A DNA stretch of 64,000 nt from Hoyosella subflava DQS3-9A1 (GCF_000214175.1 NC_015564.1:1-64000), one strand, 5' to 3'; shown: positions 27,746 through 37,709, counted from the first letter of the stretch. Program-made: numbers and translations. The notes: a model not told the origin generated them from the sequence alone.

Positions 27746-27767
27746 CTGCACCCGGTACCCTTCCCTT

Positions 27768-28433
27768 ATGCGAATTCTCGTCGTCGACAACTACGACAGC
27801 TTTGTCTTCAACTTGGTGCAGTACCTGGGCCAGCTTGGGGTCGAAGCTGACGTGTGGCGCAACGACGACGAGCAACTACGAGGTGACGGCCGGTTGCGTG
27901 AGCATGCCCGCAACTACGACGGCATATTGCTGAGCCCCGGCCCGGGCACGCCACAGCGGGCTGGCGTCACGATGCCCTTTGTCGAAGCAGCAGCAGCCGA
28001 AGCAACGCCATTACTGGGTGTATGTCTCGGACACCAGGCGATTGGTGCAGTGTTTGGCGGCGTGGTCGACCGGGCCCCCGAGTTGCTGCACGGCAAAACC
28101 TCGGTGGTGCACCACACTGGTACCGGCGTGCTCGCGGGCCTGCCCGACCCGTTCACCGCGACCCGGTACCATTCGCTGTCGATTCGGCCGGAAACCATGC
28201 CGGACATCCTCGAGGTCACGGGGCAGACGGATAGCGGCGTCATCATGGCGCTTCGGCATCGCGAGCTCCCGATCCACGGTGTGCAATTCCACCCAGAGTC
28301 GGTGCTGACAGAAGGCGGGCACCGGATGCTCGCGAACTGGCTGGAAATGTGCGGAAAGCGGCCCGCCGAAGAACTGGTATTGCGCCTCGAAGAGGAGATG
28401 GCAGCCGCATTGGGGACCGCGCTCACACACTGA
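27768..28433 (+). CDS. trpG: Anthranilate/aminodeoxychorismate synthase glutaminase subunit
   Basis: Class I glutamine amidotransferase that supplies ammonia for tryptophan or folate precursors. 221 residues. Catalytic triad: Cys in GVCLGHQAIG, His and Glu in QFHPESVLTE; the N-terminal VVDNYDSFVFNLVQ and SPGPGTP are typical. No synthase component I is in the window, so TrpG versus PabA cannot be settled; relatives use one subunit for both. The stop is 4 nt from the convergent pknB gene, leaving no room for a terminator. Confidence 0.9.
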   Translation: MRILVVDNYDSFVFNLVQYLGQLGVEADVWRNDDEQLRGDGRLREHARNYDGILLSPGPGTPQRAGVTMPFVEAAAAEATPLLGVCLGHQAIGAVFGGVVDRAPELLHGKTSVVHHTGTGVLAGLPDPFTATRYHSLSIRPETMPDILEVTGQTDSGVIMALRHRELPIHGVQFHPESVLTEGGHRMLANWLEMCGKRPAEELVLRLEEEMAAALGTALTH

Positions 28434-28437
28434 GCGC

Positions 28438-30318
28438 CTACTGGGGAATGCCCAGTTCACCCACCTCGACGGCGATGGTGTCTCCCCGCCTGATTGTTGA
28501 ACCGGCGCTTTGCTGTTGAGACACGATTCGCCCAACCTCGGCGGGGTTCAGGGTGGCTCGCGTGCTCTCCGCGAGGCCATCGCCCGTCCACCCGGCAGAG
28601 CGCAGCAAGTCCAGCGCTTCGGACGGCCGCCGACCTACGAGGTTGGGCATTGTCAGCTGTGCTCCGTTTGAGACGCGGATGGTGACGATGCTGCCGCTGA
28701 CGGCTTGCGTTCCACCCTGCGGAGACATGGTCGCCACCGTCCCGGCGGGTTCGTCCGAGTCGATCTCGTCGATATCGACAGCAAATCCTGCGGCACTGAG
28801 ATTCGCCTCAGCAATCACGACATTCTGCCCAGTAACGTCCGGGATGCGAACGAGCTCAGGTCCTGTACCGATGGTGACGCGCACAGCGGTACCGACAGTT
28901 ACGGACACTCCGGACGAAGGGTTCTGGCGAATCACTAGGTCGGCGTCCGCTGCGGACGACGCCACACGTTCGATGTCCTCAGCGAGCTCGAGACCAGCAT
29001 CTTCGAGCGCATCGCGCGCCTCATCCATTGTGAGTTGCGCAATGTCGGGTACTGGCACCCTCCCAGGGCCAGTCGACACATGCACAGTGACCTGGCTGCC
29101 TTGCGTGACTTGCGTGCCTGACGGCGGATCCGTGCCGATGACGTTGCCTTCAGGGACTGATAGGTCCGCGCGGAACTCTGTATATACATCGAAACCAAGT
29201 TGCCCCAACTCGCTCTGTGCCTCAGCGGACGACAAGCGAACGACCGACGGAACCATGACCATCACCACGGCATCATCCCGTCGCATCCACGTCACAGCGA
29301 AAGCGGCAGACGCAAGGAGCGCGACCAGCAGAACAAGCAAAATGCTTCGGCGAACTAGGCGCCGGCCACGCGGATAGACATCCGCTGTCGGCATTGGAGC
29401 CTCGTCCCCGGGCACCGAGCTGATCCCGATGATCGTCGTCCGCTCCTCATCGGTCATCACCGAGGGGGCACTCGGTTTCTGGCCGTCGATTGCGCGGCGG
29501 AGGTCGCTCTGCATTTCCGCGGCAGTCTGATAGCGGTTCGCGGGGTTCTTGCTGATCGCTTTGAGGATGATCGCGTCGAGTTCACGCGGTACCCTGGGAT
29601 CGATCTGCGACGGCGGTAGCGGATCCTCCTTCACATGCTGGTAGGCCACCGCAACGGGGGAGTCGCCAGTGAATGGTGGCTGACCAGTGGCCAGTTCATA
29701 GAGGACGCAGCCGAGCGAGTAGATATCAGAGCGCGGGCCTACTTTCTCGCCACGCGCTTGCTCAGGTGACAGGTAATGTGCGGTACCGATTACCGTCGCG
29801 GTTTGGGTAATGGTGTTCGTGCTGTCGCTGATCGCGCGCGCAATCCCGAAGTCCATCACTTTGATCGCGCCGCTGCGCGAAATCATGATGTTCGCCGGTT
29901 TCACGTCACGATGAACTATCCCCTTCGAGTGACTGAACTCGAGTGCCGTACAGACGTCGGAGATAACCTCCATCGCCTTCATCGGCGTCATCGGCCCATT
30001 GAGACGGACGATATCGCGCAACGTATCGCCGTCCACATACTCCATGACGATGTAGGGCAGTGGCCCAGCTTCCGTGTGCGCTTCACCAGTGTCGTAAACC
30101 GCAACAATCGTGGAGTTGTTCAATGCGGCCGCGTTCTGCGCTTCCCGTCGGAACCGGAGATAGAAGCTTGGGTCGCGGGCAAGGTCAGCGCGTAGAACCT
30201 TAATTGCCACGTCACGCTGTAAACGGTGATCGCGGGCTAGATGAACTTCAGACATTCCGCCGAACCCGATTGTCTCGCCGAGTTCGTATCGGCCGGACAA
30301 CTGCCGCGGCGTAATCAT
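28438..30318 (-). CDS. pknB: Ser/Thr protein kinase PknB with PASTA repeats
   Basis: Transmembrane receptor kinase that senses muropeptides and controls growth and division. 626 residues. Kinase domain about 10-280: Gly loop IGFGGMSEV, Lys40, HRDVKPANI (Asp138), DFG 156-158, activation-loop Thr171 and Thr173 at the same numbers as M. tuberculosis PknB. One membrane helix (about 327-346) precedes four PASTA repeats to the C terminus. The start ATG overlaps the pknA stop (ATGA), with GGAGGAA upstream. It is the last gene of the fhaA-to-pknB direction of transcription. Confidence 0.98.
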   Translation of the reverse strand: MITPRQLSGRYELGETIGFGGMSEVHLARDHRLQRDVAIKVLRADLARDPSFYLRFRREAQNAAALNNSTIVAVYDTGEAHTEAGPLPYIVMEYVDGDTLRDIVRLNGPMTPMKAMEVISDVCTALEFSHSKGIVHRDVKPANIMISRSGAIKVMDFGIARAISDSTNTITQTATVIGTAHYLSPEQARGEKVGPRSDIYSLGCVLYELATGQPPFTGDSPVAVAYQHVKEDPLPPSQIDPRVPRELDAIILKAISKNPANRYQTAAEMQSDLRRAIDGQKPSAPSVMTDEERTTIIGISSVPGDEAPMPTADVYPRGRRLVRRSILLVLLVALLASAAFAVTWMRRDDAVVMVMVPSVVRLSSAEAQSELGQLGFDVYTEFRADLSVPEGNVIGTDPPSGTQVTQGSQVTVHVSTGPGRVPVPDIAQLTMDEARDALEDAGLELAEDIERVASSAADADLVIRQNPSSGVSVTVGTAVRVTIGTGPELVRIPDVTGQNVVIAEANLSAAGFAVDIDEIDSDEPAGTVATMSPQGGTQAVSGSIVTIRVSNGAQLTMPNLVGRRPSEALDLLRSAGWTGDGLAESTRATLNPAEVGRIVSQQQSAGSTIRRGDTIAVEVGELGIPQ

Positions 30319-31784
30319 GGGCCGGATTCCTCCGGCGTCTCCTCTGCCTCGCCGACCGCTGCTTCGGAGTCCACGCTGGGTGTGGAGACGTCCTCCGGAA
30401 GTTCGGACGGGCCGCGACCAGCACTGTTGCCACGGCCAGGAATGATCCGTGGCAGTAACCCGTCAGGCGTTTCCGTGACGGTCTCGGGGTCGTCGGGTTC
30501 CGTTACCGGGGGTTCGTCCGTCTCGGGGGTTTCCTCGGGTGTTGTCGGTTCCGGCTCGGTGGTCTCCGGTGTCGTTTCCTCGGGTGTTGTGGGAACGATC
30601 GGTTCCGGCTCCGGCTGGACCGGCACCTCGGTGGTCTGCACCGGCGGGGCAATCGGATCCCGCGTGTCAGTGATACGGCTCATCATGAGGATGCCGGTGG
30701 TGATAAGAGCGAGCACGAGCAGCGCCGCAGCACCCCACGCTACGGCTTTCTGCCCTGTTGACAGCCCCGCTGGTGGGGGTGTCGAGTACCCGTGGGCGGC
30801 AGTCGCTGGCTGGTAGCCGTAGGCGGCGGGCGCCGCGCGTGATGCGCTGCGCGTGTTTGCTCCGGTGGGCGGCATCACTCGCGTCGATGCTGCGCCCACA
30901 GCCGCAGCTGCACCGGCGCCCGCAGCGGCACCGCGGAGATCCGGCGGCTGCTTCCCCGCGCGGACCTTCGCCACAGCGGACGCAAATGCGCCGCCGTTGG
31001 CGTAGCGAGTCGCGGGATCCTTCGACAGTGCCACCTCAATAAGTGTCCGTACTTCAGCGGGCACATCGTCGGGAAGAGGGGCAGGGGCCTCATGGATGTG
31101 CTTCATCGCGACGGTGAGCACGCCTTCGCCGACGAAGGGACGCTTGCCCGCGATCGCTTCATAACCGACCACCCCAAGCGAGTACACGTCGCTTGCCGCG
31201 GTTGCGTTCTGCCCGGAGGCCTGTTCGGGCGAGATGTACTGAGCAGTGCCCATGACGAGCCCGGTGCGCGTAACCGGCGCGGCGTCGATCGCTTTTGCGA
31301 TGCCGAAGTCGGTGATCTTCACTTGGCCTGCAGGCGTGACAAGAATATTGCCGGGTTTGACGTCGCGGTGGACGAGACCGGCCTCATGGGCGACCTGCAG
31401 CGCGTTCCCGGTCTGTTCGAGCATGTCTAGTGCTAGGGGAACAGGAATTCTGCCCATCCGTGAGATCACGGCGTTCAGCGGCTCACCATTGATGAGTTCC
31501 ATGACAAGGAACGCCGTCGAGCGCCCTGCGTCATCGCTGGTTTCGCCGTAGTCGAAGATGCTCGCGATGCTGGGGTGGTGCAGCTGAGCCGTCGTGCGTG
31601 CTTCGATCCGGAAGCGTGAGAGAAACTCGGAGTCGGCTGACAGTTCGCTTTTCAGAATCTTGATGGCCACGCGGCGATCAAGAACGGTGTCGAGCGCCTC
31701 CCATACCTCACCCATTCCGCCGCTAGCGATGAATCGCTGTAGCCGGTAACGGTCCTTGATGACGGTTCCGCTATTCAGCGTCAC
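30315..31784 (-). CDS. pknA: Ser/Thr protein kinase PknA
   Basis: 489 residues. Kinase domain about 13-275: Gly loop ASGGMGEVWEA, Lys42 in VAIKIL, HRDVKPGNIL, DFGIAKAI. A juxtamembrane linker rich in Ala and Gly is followed by a membrane helix (AVAWGAAALLVLALITTGIL, about 349-370) and an extracellular tail of over 100 residues dominated by Pro, Glu and Thr, without PASTA repeats. The tail is longer than in M. tuberculosis PknA (431 aa in total). It phosphorylates division and cell-wall proteins with PknB. Starts 2 nt after the pbpA stop. Confidence 0.97.
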   Translation of the reverse strand: MTLNSGTVIKDRYRLQRFIASGGMGEVWEALDTVLDRRVAIKILKSELSADSEFLSRFRIEARTTAQLHHPSIASIFDYGETSDDAGRSTAFLVMELINGEPLNAVISRMGRIPVPLALDMLEQTGNALQVAHEAGLVHRDVKPGNILVTPAGQVKITDFGIAKAIDAAPVTRTGLVMGTAQYISPEQASGQNATAASDVYSLGVVGYEAIAGKRPFVGEGVLTVAMKHIHEAPAPLPDDVPAEVRTLIEVALSKDPATRYANGGAFASAVAKVRAGKQPPDLRGAAAGAGAAAAVGAASTRVMPPTGANTRSASRAAPAAYGYQPATAAHGYSTPPPAGLSTGQKAVAWGAAALLVLALITTGILMMSRITDTRDPIAPPVQTTEVPVQPEPEPIVPTTPEETTPETTEPEPTTPEETPETDEPPVTEPDDPETVTETPDGLLPRIIPGRGNSAGRGPSELPEDVSTPSVDSEAAVGEAEETPEESGP

Positions 31785-31786
31785 GT

Positions 31787-33265
31787 TCAGCCCCCCTGCA
31801 ATGCAGCCCGGATTACGGCCCGGCCAATAGGCGCAGCGACCGATCCGCCAGTCGCGGCGAGCGCTCTATCGCCGCCGTCCTCAACAATCACCGCAACGGC
31901 CACCTGCGGGTTTTCCGCTGGCGCAAATGCGATATACCACGCGTGCGGCGGGGTGTTCCGGGGGTCAGTCCCGTGCTCGGCCGTCCCCGTTTTCGACGCG
32001 ATTTGCACTCCCGGCACACTTCCGGCGCCGGCGGTGTTCTGTTCTGACGCCACCATCAGCTGCCGGATTGTTTCTGCGACAGCCGGAGAAACCGCCCGCC
32101 CCGCTTCTTGAGGCGCAGTGGACTCCAGCACGGACAGATCTGGGCCCTGCCGCTGGTGAACCAGCTGAGGCTCCATCCGTACACCGCCGTTAGCGATTGT
32201 GGCGGCAAGTACCGCGTTTTGCAACGGTGTTACGGCAACGTCGCGCTGCCCGATGCTGGATTGACCCAATGACGCGTCGTCGGCGATCTCACCAACAGTC
32301 GAAGGAGCCACGTTCAGCGGGATCTGAGATTGTTCGGCGTCGAAACCGAATGCTTCGGCTGTTGACCGCAGCGCACTCGCGCCCGTCTCTATGCCCATCT
32401 CGACGAAAGCGGTGTTACAGGACAGCCGGAAGGCTTCCAGCAGTGTGGCGGTCGAACCGCCGCCGCAGGTGGCACCACCGTAGTTCTGCAGGGTCGTGGT
32501 CGTCCCGGGCAGCGTGTACTGGGATGCGGCTGTGAACTGATCGTTTGGTGTTACACCTGCTGCGAGCGCGGCTGCTGTGGTGACGACTTTGAAAGTCGAA
32601 CCGGGTGGATAGGTGTTCTGCACAGCACGGTTGACGAGGGGATTGTCGGGGTCAGCCTGCAGGGCGCGCCACGCTTCGCTGCTGACGGCGGAGTCGTGGC
32701 TGGCGAGCGGGTTGGGGTCGTAACTTGGAGTACTCGCCATCGCGAGGATCTCACCCGTTGAAGGCGTGATCGCGACAACGGCACCGTTGTAACCGCGGCT
32801 GGAGAGCTGGTCGTAGGCAACCTGCTGGACGAACGGATCCAGGGTGGTCACGACGTTGCCGCCGCGCGGGTCGCGACCTGTGATGAGGTCGACGAGCCGG
32901 CGCCCGAACAAGCGGTCATCGGAGCCATTAAGGAGCGCATCCTCCGCGTTCTCAAGCCCGAACGATCGGTACTGCATCGAGTAGAAGCCCGTGACAGGAG
33001 CGAAAGCGAGCGGGCTGGTGGCGTCATCTGGGTAGACACGCTGGTAACGGAAGCGCGTGTCGGAGGGCACCGACGATGCGAGCACCTGCCCGGCTGCCGA
33101 GATTTGCCCTCGATGGCGTGAAAACTCGTCGATGAGTACGCGCGAATTGAACGGATTGCTGCGTAGATCATCGGCGCGGAAAACCTGCACGTACGCGGAG
33201 TTGGCGATGAGCGCGACGATCATCACCATGACGGCCACTGAGACGCGGCGAAGTGACGTGTTCAC
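31787..33265 (-). CDS. pbpA: Penicillin-binding protein A, transpeptidase
   Basis: Class B penicillin-binding protein that cross-links peptidoglycan. 492 residues. An N-terminal membrane anchor (VSVAVMVMIVALIANSAYV) and dimerisation region precede the transpeptidase domain, with S-x-x-K STFK, S-x-N SCN (LSCNTAF) and KTG in SKTGTAEHG. The start overlaps the end of rodA by 4 nt. In mycobacteria PbpA is phosphorylated by PknB and paired with RodA. Confidence 0.97.
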   Translation of the reverse strand: MNTSLRRVSVAVMVMIVALIANSAYVQVFRADDLRSNPFNSRVLIDEFSRHRGQISAAGQVLASSVPSDTRFRYQRVYPDDATSPLAFAPVTGFYSMQYRSFGLENAEDALLNGSDDRLFGRRLVDLITGRDPRGGNVVTTLDPFVQQVAYDQLSSRGYNGAVVAITPSTGEILAMASTPSYDPNPLASHDSAVSSEAWRALQADPDNPLVNRAVQNTYPPGSTFKVVTTAAALAAGVTPNDQFTAASQYTLPGTTTTLQNYGGATCGGGSTATLLEAFRLSCNTAFVEMGIETGASALRSTAEAFGFDAEQSQIPLNVAPSTVGEIADDASLGQSSIGQRDVAVTPLQNAVLAATIANGGVRMEPQLVHQRQGPDLSVLESTAPQEAGRAVSPAVAETIRQLMVASEQNTAGAGSVPGVQIASKTGTAEHGTDPRNTPPHAWYIAFAPAENPQVAVAVIVEDGGDRALAATGGSVAAPIGRAVIRAALQGG

Positions 33266-34713
33266 GTTCGTTTCACCATCGCGGTCGGCGCGTCCGCGAT
33301 CGGAGCAGGTCCGGCGCGACGAGCGGGTTCATGGGGATTACGAGCTTCGTGTGAAATCACGAGAAGTATCGCCACGAGGATGTAGTTCGCGAGCAGAGAC
33401 GATCCTCCGTAGGACATGAAAGGGGTTGTCAGACCGGTGAGCGGGATGAGTTTCGTCACGCCGCCGATGACCACGAACACTTGCATGGCAAGGATGAACG
33501 ACAATCCCGCAGCAAGCAACTTCCCGAAGCTGTCCCGGACGGCGATCGCCGCACGCAATCCACGGATCATCACAATCAAGTAGAGCAGTAGCACGATTGT
33601 CAGCCCGACCAGGCCTAGTTCTTCACCGATCGTGGCGACAATGAAGTCGGTTTTCGCGAATGGAACTTCCGAGGGCCGTCCGCTGCCGAGTCCGGTCCCG
33701 AACAGGCCTCCCGTCGCAAGGCTGAAAAGTGACTGGCCGATCTGATAACCGGTGCCAAAGTAGTCGTCGAATGGATCGCGCCACACGTTCACGCGGACGC
33801 GCACGTGTCCGAATAGCATGTACGCGACAGTCGCCCCGGTTAAGAAGATCGCTCCACCGATAATGATCCAGCCGACGCGTTCCGTTGCGATGTACATAAG
33901 CACCAGGACGGTTGTGTACAGGAGCAGCGACATTCCGAGGTCGGTCTGGATTACGAGGATGGCCAGCGCGATACCTGCGGCGGCGAGGATAGGCCCGAGG
34001 TCGCGCAAACGGGGAAAGTCCATGCCCATGACGTGCTTGCCCGCCGTGGTGAAAAGGTCACGCTTGGCGACAAGCAGGCCGCAGATGAAAATCAGCAGCA
34101 GAATCTTGGAGAACTCGGCAGGCTGGATGCTGATAAACGGCAGACGGATCCAGATTTTTGCCCCATTGACTTCCGACAGGCTGGCTGGGAGAAAAGCAGG
34201 AATGGCGAGGAAAACCAGCCCCACCAGTCCCACGGTGTAGCTGTAACGGGCAAGTTTTCGGTGGTCTCGGAGGAAATACAGCACGGTGATGAACACCATT
34301 ATGCTGACTGCGGTCCAGAGGATCTGCTTCGAGGCGTCCGGCGCGGGGATCGCGCGTCCAGCAGTTCGTGCAGCCTCTTGCTCTGCGAGGTCGAGCCGGT
34401 GCACCAGCACTAGGCCGAGCCCATTAAGCAACGCGACAATCGGCAGGATAACCGGATCGGCATAAGGCACGAACTGCCTTATCGCGACGTGTGCAATGGC
34501 GATCAGCGCCACGAGCGCACCCATGTACCGGGCGAAGTCTGCCGTCACCGCTTGTTGCAGGCTCGCCTGGACGATCACGAAGGCAGCACTCACGATCACT
34601 GCGACGCAGGCGAGAAGAAGCAGCTCGGAGTTTCGAGTACCGGTGAGCCCCAGCCGCGAGAACGGCCGGGGCGTGGACGGGCCGGCTGAGCTGGGTGGCG
34701 GCTGTGGGGTCAT
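33262..34713 (-). CDS. rodA: Peptidoglycan polymerase RodA (SEDS family)
   Basis: Lipid II glycosyltransferase of the elongation machinery, partnered with PbpA. 483 residues from ATG 34713, whose first base is shared with the pstP stop (TGATG); the frame extending to 34857 is inside pstP and is rejected. About twelve membrane helices are expected. SEDS signatures include SIQPAEFSKILLLIF, VIQTDLGMSLLLY, and GLTTPFMSYGGSSLLANY near the C terminus. Confidence 0.96.
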   Translation of the reverse strand: MTPQPPPSSAGPSTPRPFSRLGLTGTRNSELLLLACVAVIVSAAFVIVQASLQQAVTADFARYMGALVALIAIAHVAIRQFVPYADPVILPIVALLNGLGLVLVHRLDLAEQEAARTAGRAIPAPDASKQILWTAVSIMVFITVLYFLRDHRKLARYSYTVGLVGLVFLAIPAFLPASLSEVNGAKIWIRLPFISIQPAEFSKILLLIFICGLLVAKRDLFTTAGKHVMGMDFPRLRDLGPILAAAGIALAILVIQTDLGMSLLLYTTVLVLMYIATERVGWIIIGGAIFLTGATVAYMLFGHVRVRVNVWRDPFDDYFGTGYQIGQSLFSLATGGLFGTGLGSGRPSEVPFAKTDFIVATIGEELGLVGLTIVLLLYLIVMIRGLRAAIAVRDSFGKLLAAGLSFILAMQVFVVIGGVTKLIPLTGLTTPFMSYGGSSLLANYILVAILLVISHEARNPHEPARRAGPAPIADAPTAMVKRT

Positions 34714-36116
34714 CAGCGACTCGTCCTGCAGGTGAATCCAGGCACTTGGAGCTGATTGCCTCGCGGTGAGGTGCTGGAGTCCCCGGTAGTTTCGGGGCCA
34801 TCTTCGTCGCCGTTTGCGGCAGGCTCGGTCTGCGGGGTCTGGCGCGGGGTCTGGCAAACCGGCAGCAGTTCATTCTGGGAGAGCTGAGTCAGCTGATTCT
34901 CAACTTCGTTGTAGGAACCAACGGGCAGCCCGATGCGAACTTGTTCCCGAGCGGAGGGGACCAGGTCATTGACGGTGAGTAGTGAACAGTCAGCGCCTGA
35001 GGGCGGCGTTTCCCCAGCATCGAGTAGCGTCAATCCGCCGCCGTCGTCGACACAGCCAAGCTTATTTACCTCCTGCAGCGGTATGCCCAGGAAGGAACCG
35101 GTAAGGCCACGCATGATTGCGACTTGGCCATCCGACTCGCCGACGTAGTAGTTGCTTCGTACGACGGTTCGCGCAACGAGGGCGCCAGCGATCAGAAGGA
35201 CAAGCACAGAGGCGAGTGCGATCCATCGGAACGGATGCTTCTTCTTTGGCGGAGGCGGCGCGATCGCTGCCGCGACACGGCGTGGCTTCGCGCGCGGCGG
35301 CCGCATCGCGGCTGCGCGGCCAGCCGCGGTGTTGGGCAGGGGAGCGTCCTCCTGGTCCCCCGATACCGCGCCAGCGACGATCGGCCTGCTTTGGCCGTAA
35401 TCGACGTCGATGACGTCTGCGACGATCACGGTCACGTTATCCGGTCCGCCGCTGCGCAGTGCGAGCTCGATTAGCCGATCGGCGGCGTGTGCCTGATCTC
35501 CCTCAAGGAGGGTCGTTGCGATCGTCTCATCGCTGACGACGTCGGACAGCCCATCTGAGCAAAGGAGGTAACGGTCTCCGACCCGGACCTCGCGGACGGT
35601 CAGGGTGAGTTCGACGTCGTTGCCCGTGAGCGCGCGCATAATCAGCGAACGCTGGGGATGCGTGTGGGCTTGCTCGGGGGTGATCTTTCCCTGGTCAACG
35701 AGGGACTGAACAAAGGTGTCGTCCCGGGTGATCTGGGTGAGCGTGCTGTTGCGCATGAGGTATGCCCGGGAATCACCGACGTGTACGAGGCCGAGCTTGG
35801 TGCCCCCGAACAAGATGGCGGTCAAAGTGGTCCCCATGCCCTCGAGTTCGGGCTCTTCCTCAACCTGGTGCGCGATCTCCTCGTTTCCCGCGCGTGTCGC
35901 CGACGCGAGTTTGCTGAGCAGGTCTCCGCCGGGTTCGTCTTCATCGAGCGGTGCGAGCGCAGAGATCATCAGCTGGGATGCGATCTCGCCTGCCGCGTGA
36001 CCGCCCATACCGTCCGCGAGAGCTAGCAGGCGAGCGCCCGCGTAGACGGAATCCTCGTTGTTCGCCCGGACGAGGCCCCGGTCACTGCGTGCCGCGTAGC
36101 GCAGGACCAGGGTCAC
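34713..36116 (-). CDS. pstP: PP2C-type Ser/Thr phosphatase PstP
   Basis: Metal-dependent phosphatase that reverses PknA/PknB phosphorylation. 467 residues. The catalytic domain (about 1-240) shows RSDRGLVRANNEDS, LADGMGGHAAGE, HVGDSRAYL, and CSDGLSDVVSD with the metal-binding Asp residues. A basic/Pro linker, one membrane helix (WIALASVLVLLIAGALVA, about 300-320) and an extracellular domain of about 140 residues follow. The start overlaps fhaB by 4 nt. Confidence 0.97.
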   Translation of the reverse strand: MTLVLRYAARSDRGLVRANNEDSVYAGARLLALADGMGGHAAGEIASQLMISALAPLDEDEPGGDLLSKLASATRAGNEEIAHQVEEEPELEGMGTTLTAILFGGTKLGLVHVGDSRAYLMRNSTLTQITRDDTFVQSLVDQGKITPEQAHTHPQRSLIMRALTGNDVELTLTVREVRVGDRYLLCSDGLSDVVSDETIATTLLEGDQAHAADRLIELALRSGGPDNVTVIVADVIDVDYGQSRPIVAGAVSGDQEDAPLPNTAAGRAAAMRPPRAKPRRVAAAIAPPPPKKKHPFRWIALASVLVLLIAGALVARTVVRSNYYVGESDGQVAIMRGLTGSFLGIPLQEVNKLGCVDDGGGLTLLDAGETPPSGADCSLLTVNDLVPSAREQVRIGLPVGSYNEVENQLTQLSQNELLPVCQTPRQTPQTEPAANGDEDGPETTGDSSTSPRGNQLQVPGFTCRTSR

Positions 36117-36577
36117 GGCCGGAGCTCGATCACAGTCTTGCCCACACGGATGGGCGTACCGAGCGGAACTCTCACTGCCGTAGTCACCTTTGCGCGATCG
36201 AGGTACGTGCCATTGGTTGATCCGAGGTCTTCGACGTACCAGTCGTTGCCTTTCGGGGATATTCGTGCATGCCGATTGGACGCGTAGTCGTCGGTGAGCA
36301 CCAATGTTGAATCATCTGCTCTGCCCAGCAATATCGGCTGACTGCTCAGAGTGATGCGGGTACCCGCGAGCGCACCCTGGGTCACGATCAGAGTTCGCGC
36401 GACCTTGTTGCGCGACAGGAGGCCTAGACGGGGCTTTCCCGCGCTCTGGCGGCTCGGCACACGCAGCCCCGACCCTGCGTAGATATCAGCCCGCAGGACC
36501 CGAAGCACTGCCCAGACGAACAGCACAAGCAGGAGGAGGAACCCACCGCGCGTGAGTTGCAGAACTAACCCCTGCAT
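36113..36577 (-). CDS. fhaB: FHA-domain membrane protein FhaB (FipA type)
   Basis: 154 residues from ATG 36577, GAGGAGGTG 7 nt upstream. An N-terminal membrane helix (GGFLLLLVLFVWAVLRVL) and linker precede a phosphothreonine-binding FHA domain (about 72-150), with LLGRADDSTL, NRHARI and STNGTYLDR. It reads kinase output at the membrane; in mycobacteria it links FtsZ and FtsQ under oxidative stress. Upstream lies fhaA, 94 nt away. Confidence 0.94.
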   Translation of the reverse strand: MQGLVLQLTRGGFLLLLVLFVWAVLRVLRADIYAGSGLRVPSRQSAGKPRLGLLSRNKVARTLIVTQGALAGTRITLSSQPILLGRADDSTLVLTDDYASNRHARISPKGNDWYVEDLGSTNGTYLDRAKVTTAVRVPLGTPIRVGKTVIELRP

Positions 36578-36671
36578 GGGTGCACACCTCCTCTTCGGTG
36601 GATCCGTACCACGTGGCGATCACCGCCTATTGTCCACAGAAATCCCCTTGAGAGTGGGACACCTGCCGAAT

Positions 36672-37709
36672 TCAGTTGATCCGCACGATGATCTCGGAAT
36701 GGCCTACCCGGATAACGTCCCCATCCGCAAGCTGCCACACCGTGATGGGGGATCCATTTACCGTTGTGCCGTTTGTAGATTTCAGGTCTGACAGCAGCGC
36801 AAGCTGGCCGTCCCAGCGGATCTCCGCGTGCCGTCGGGAGACACCCGTATCGGGGACGCGGAACTGCGCGTCCTGCCCGCGACCGATAACGGTGGCACCC
36901 TTCCGCATGGTGAGACTCCGGCCGCTCCCGTCGCCGAGTTCGAGGACCGCTGTTAACGCTTGGCGGGTCCATTGAGTCGGGCGGCGGTGGATGGGCGGTG
37001 ACGCTGCTTCGGGCTGTTGATCGTAGCTCTCCTCAGCGAAATCGAGGTCATCGTAGATCGGCTCACCGTAATCGGGATCGTAGTATGCGGATTCGCCCTG
37101 TGATTCAGATGCCGACTGCCCCTTCGATCCGGAACGGTACGCAGACGGATAGGCAGTTTCCTCGTGGCTGCGTCCGCGGCGGGTACCGAACAGGTGCCGA
37201 CCGATGCTGCGGACGGCATCGCGCTGAGGGGTCATAGAGCCAGCTCCTGACTGTTGATCTGCTTCGGGGGACTCTTGAATGCTTGCCGGTTGATTGCTTG
37301 CCGCGACCGGCCAGACAGCACCGGACTGTGGCGCCACGTCGGGGTCGATGATCCCCGAAGCACGGAATTGCCCAGTATGAAGCTCGTCTGACATGTCGAA
37401 GTGCACGCGCACTGCGGCGTATGTCTGCCAACCTTGTTCGGTGATGAACTCAGCAAGGTGCCGCGCAAACACTCGTTCGGTTAGTTCTCGGTCATTTGTG
37501 AGTCGTTCGTGGTCGGATGCGCCGATCGTGACCACATAGTTATTGGGTGCGAGGAGGTATCCCCCGTCAAGTTCCTGAACCCCGTCAGCAGCCGACCGCT
37601 GAAGAGCCGACTCGATCTCTTGTGGAACGACAGCACTGCGGAACAGTCGCGCGAACGCATCCCCGACGGCCCCTTCGAGTTTTCGCTCGAACCGGTCGAG
37701 CATTCCCAT
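36672..37709 (-). CDS. fhaA: FHA-domain protein FhaA (DUF3662 + FHA)
   Basis: 345 residues from ATG 37709, AAAGGAGG 4-5 nt upstream. The N-terminal DUF3662 domain (about 1-125: DRFERKLEGAVGDAFARLF, FHTGQFR-like DELHTGQFRASG) is joined by a Tyr/Ser/Glu-rich linker to a C-terminal FHA domain (about 255-345: VIGRGQDAQFR, SRRHAEI, KSTNGTTV). In mycobacteria it binds phosphorylated MviN and regulates peptidoglycan precursor flipping. The linker is much shorter than in M. tuberculosis FhaA (527 aa, with long repeats). Confidence 0.94.
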   Translation of the reverse strand: MGMLDRFERKLEGAVGDAFARLFRSAVVPQEIESALQRSAADGVQELDGGYLLAPNNYVVTIGASDHERLTNDRELTERVFARHLAEFITEQGWQTYAAVRVHFDMSDELHTGQFRASGIIDPDVAPQSGAVWPVAASNQPASIQESPEADQQSGAGSMTPQRDAVRSIGRHLFGTRRGRSHEETAYPSAYRSGSKGQSASESQGESAYYDPDYGEPIYDDLDFAEESYDQQPEAASPPIHRRPTQWTRQALTAVLELGDGSGRSLTMRKGATVIGRGQDAQFRVPDTGVSRRHAEIRWDGQLALLSDLKSTNGTTVNGSPITVWQLADGDVIRVGHSEIIVRIN

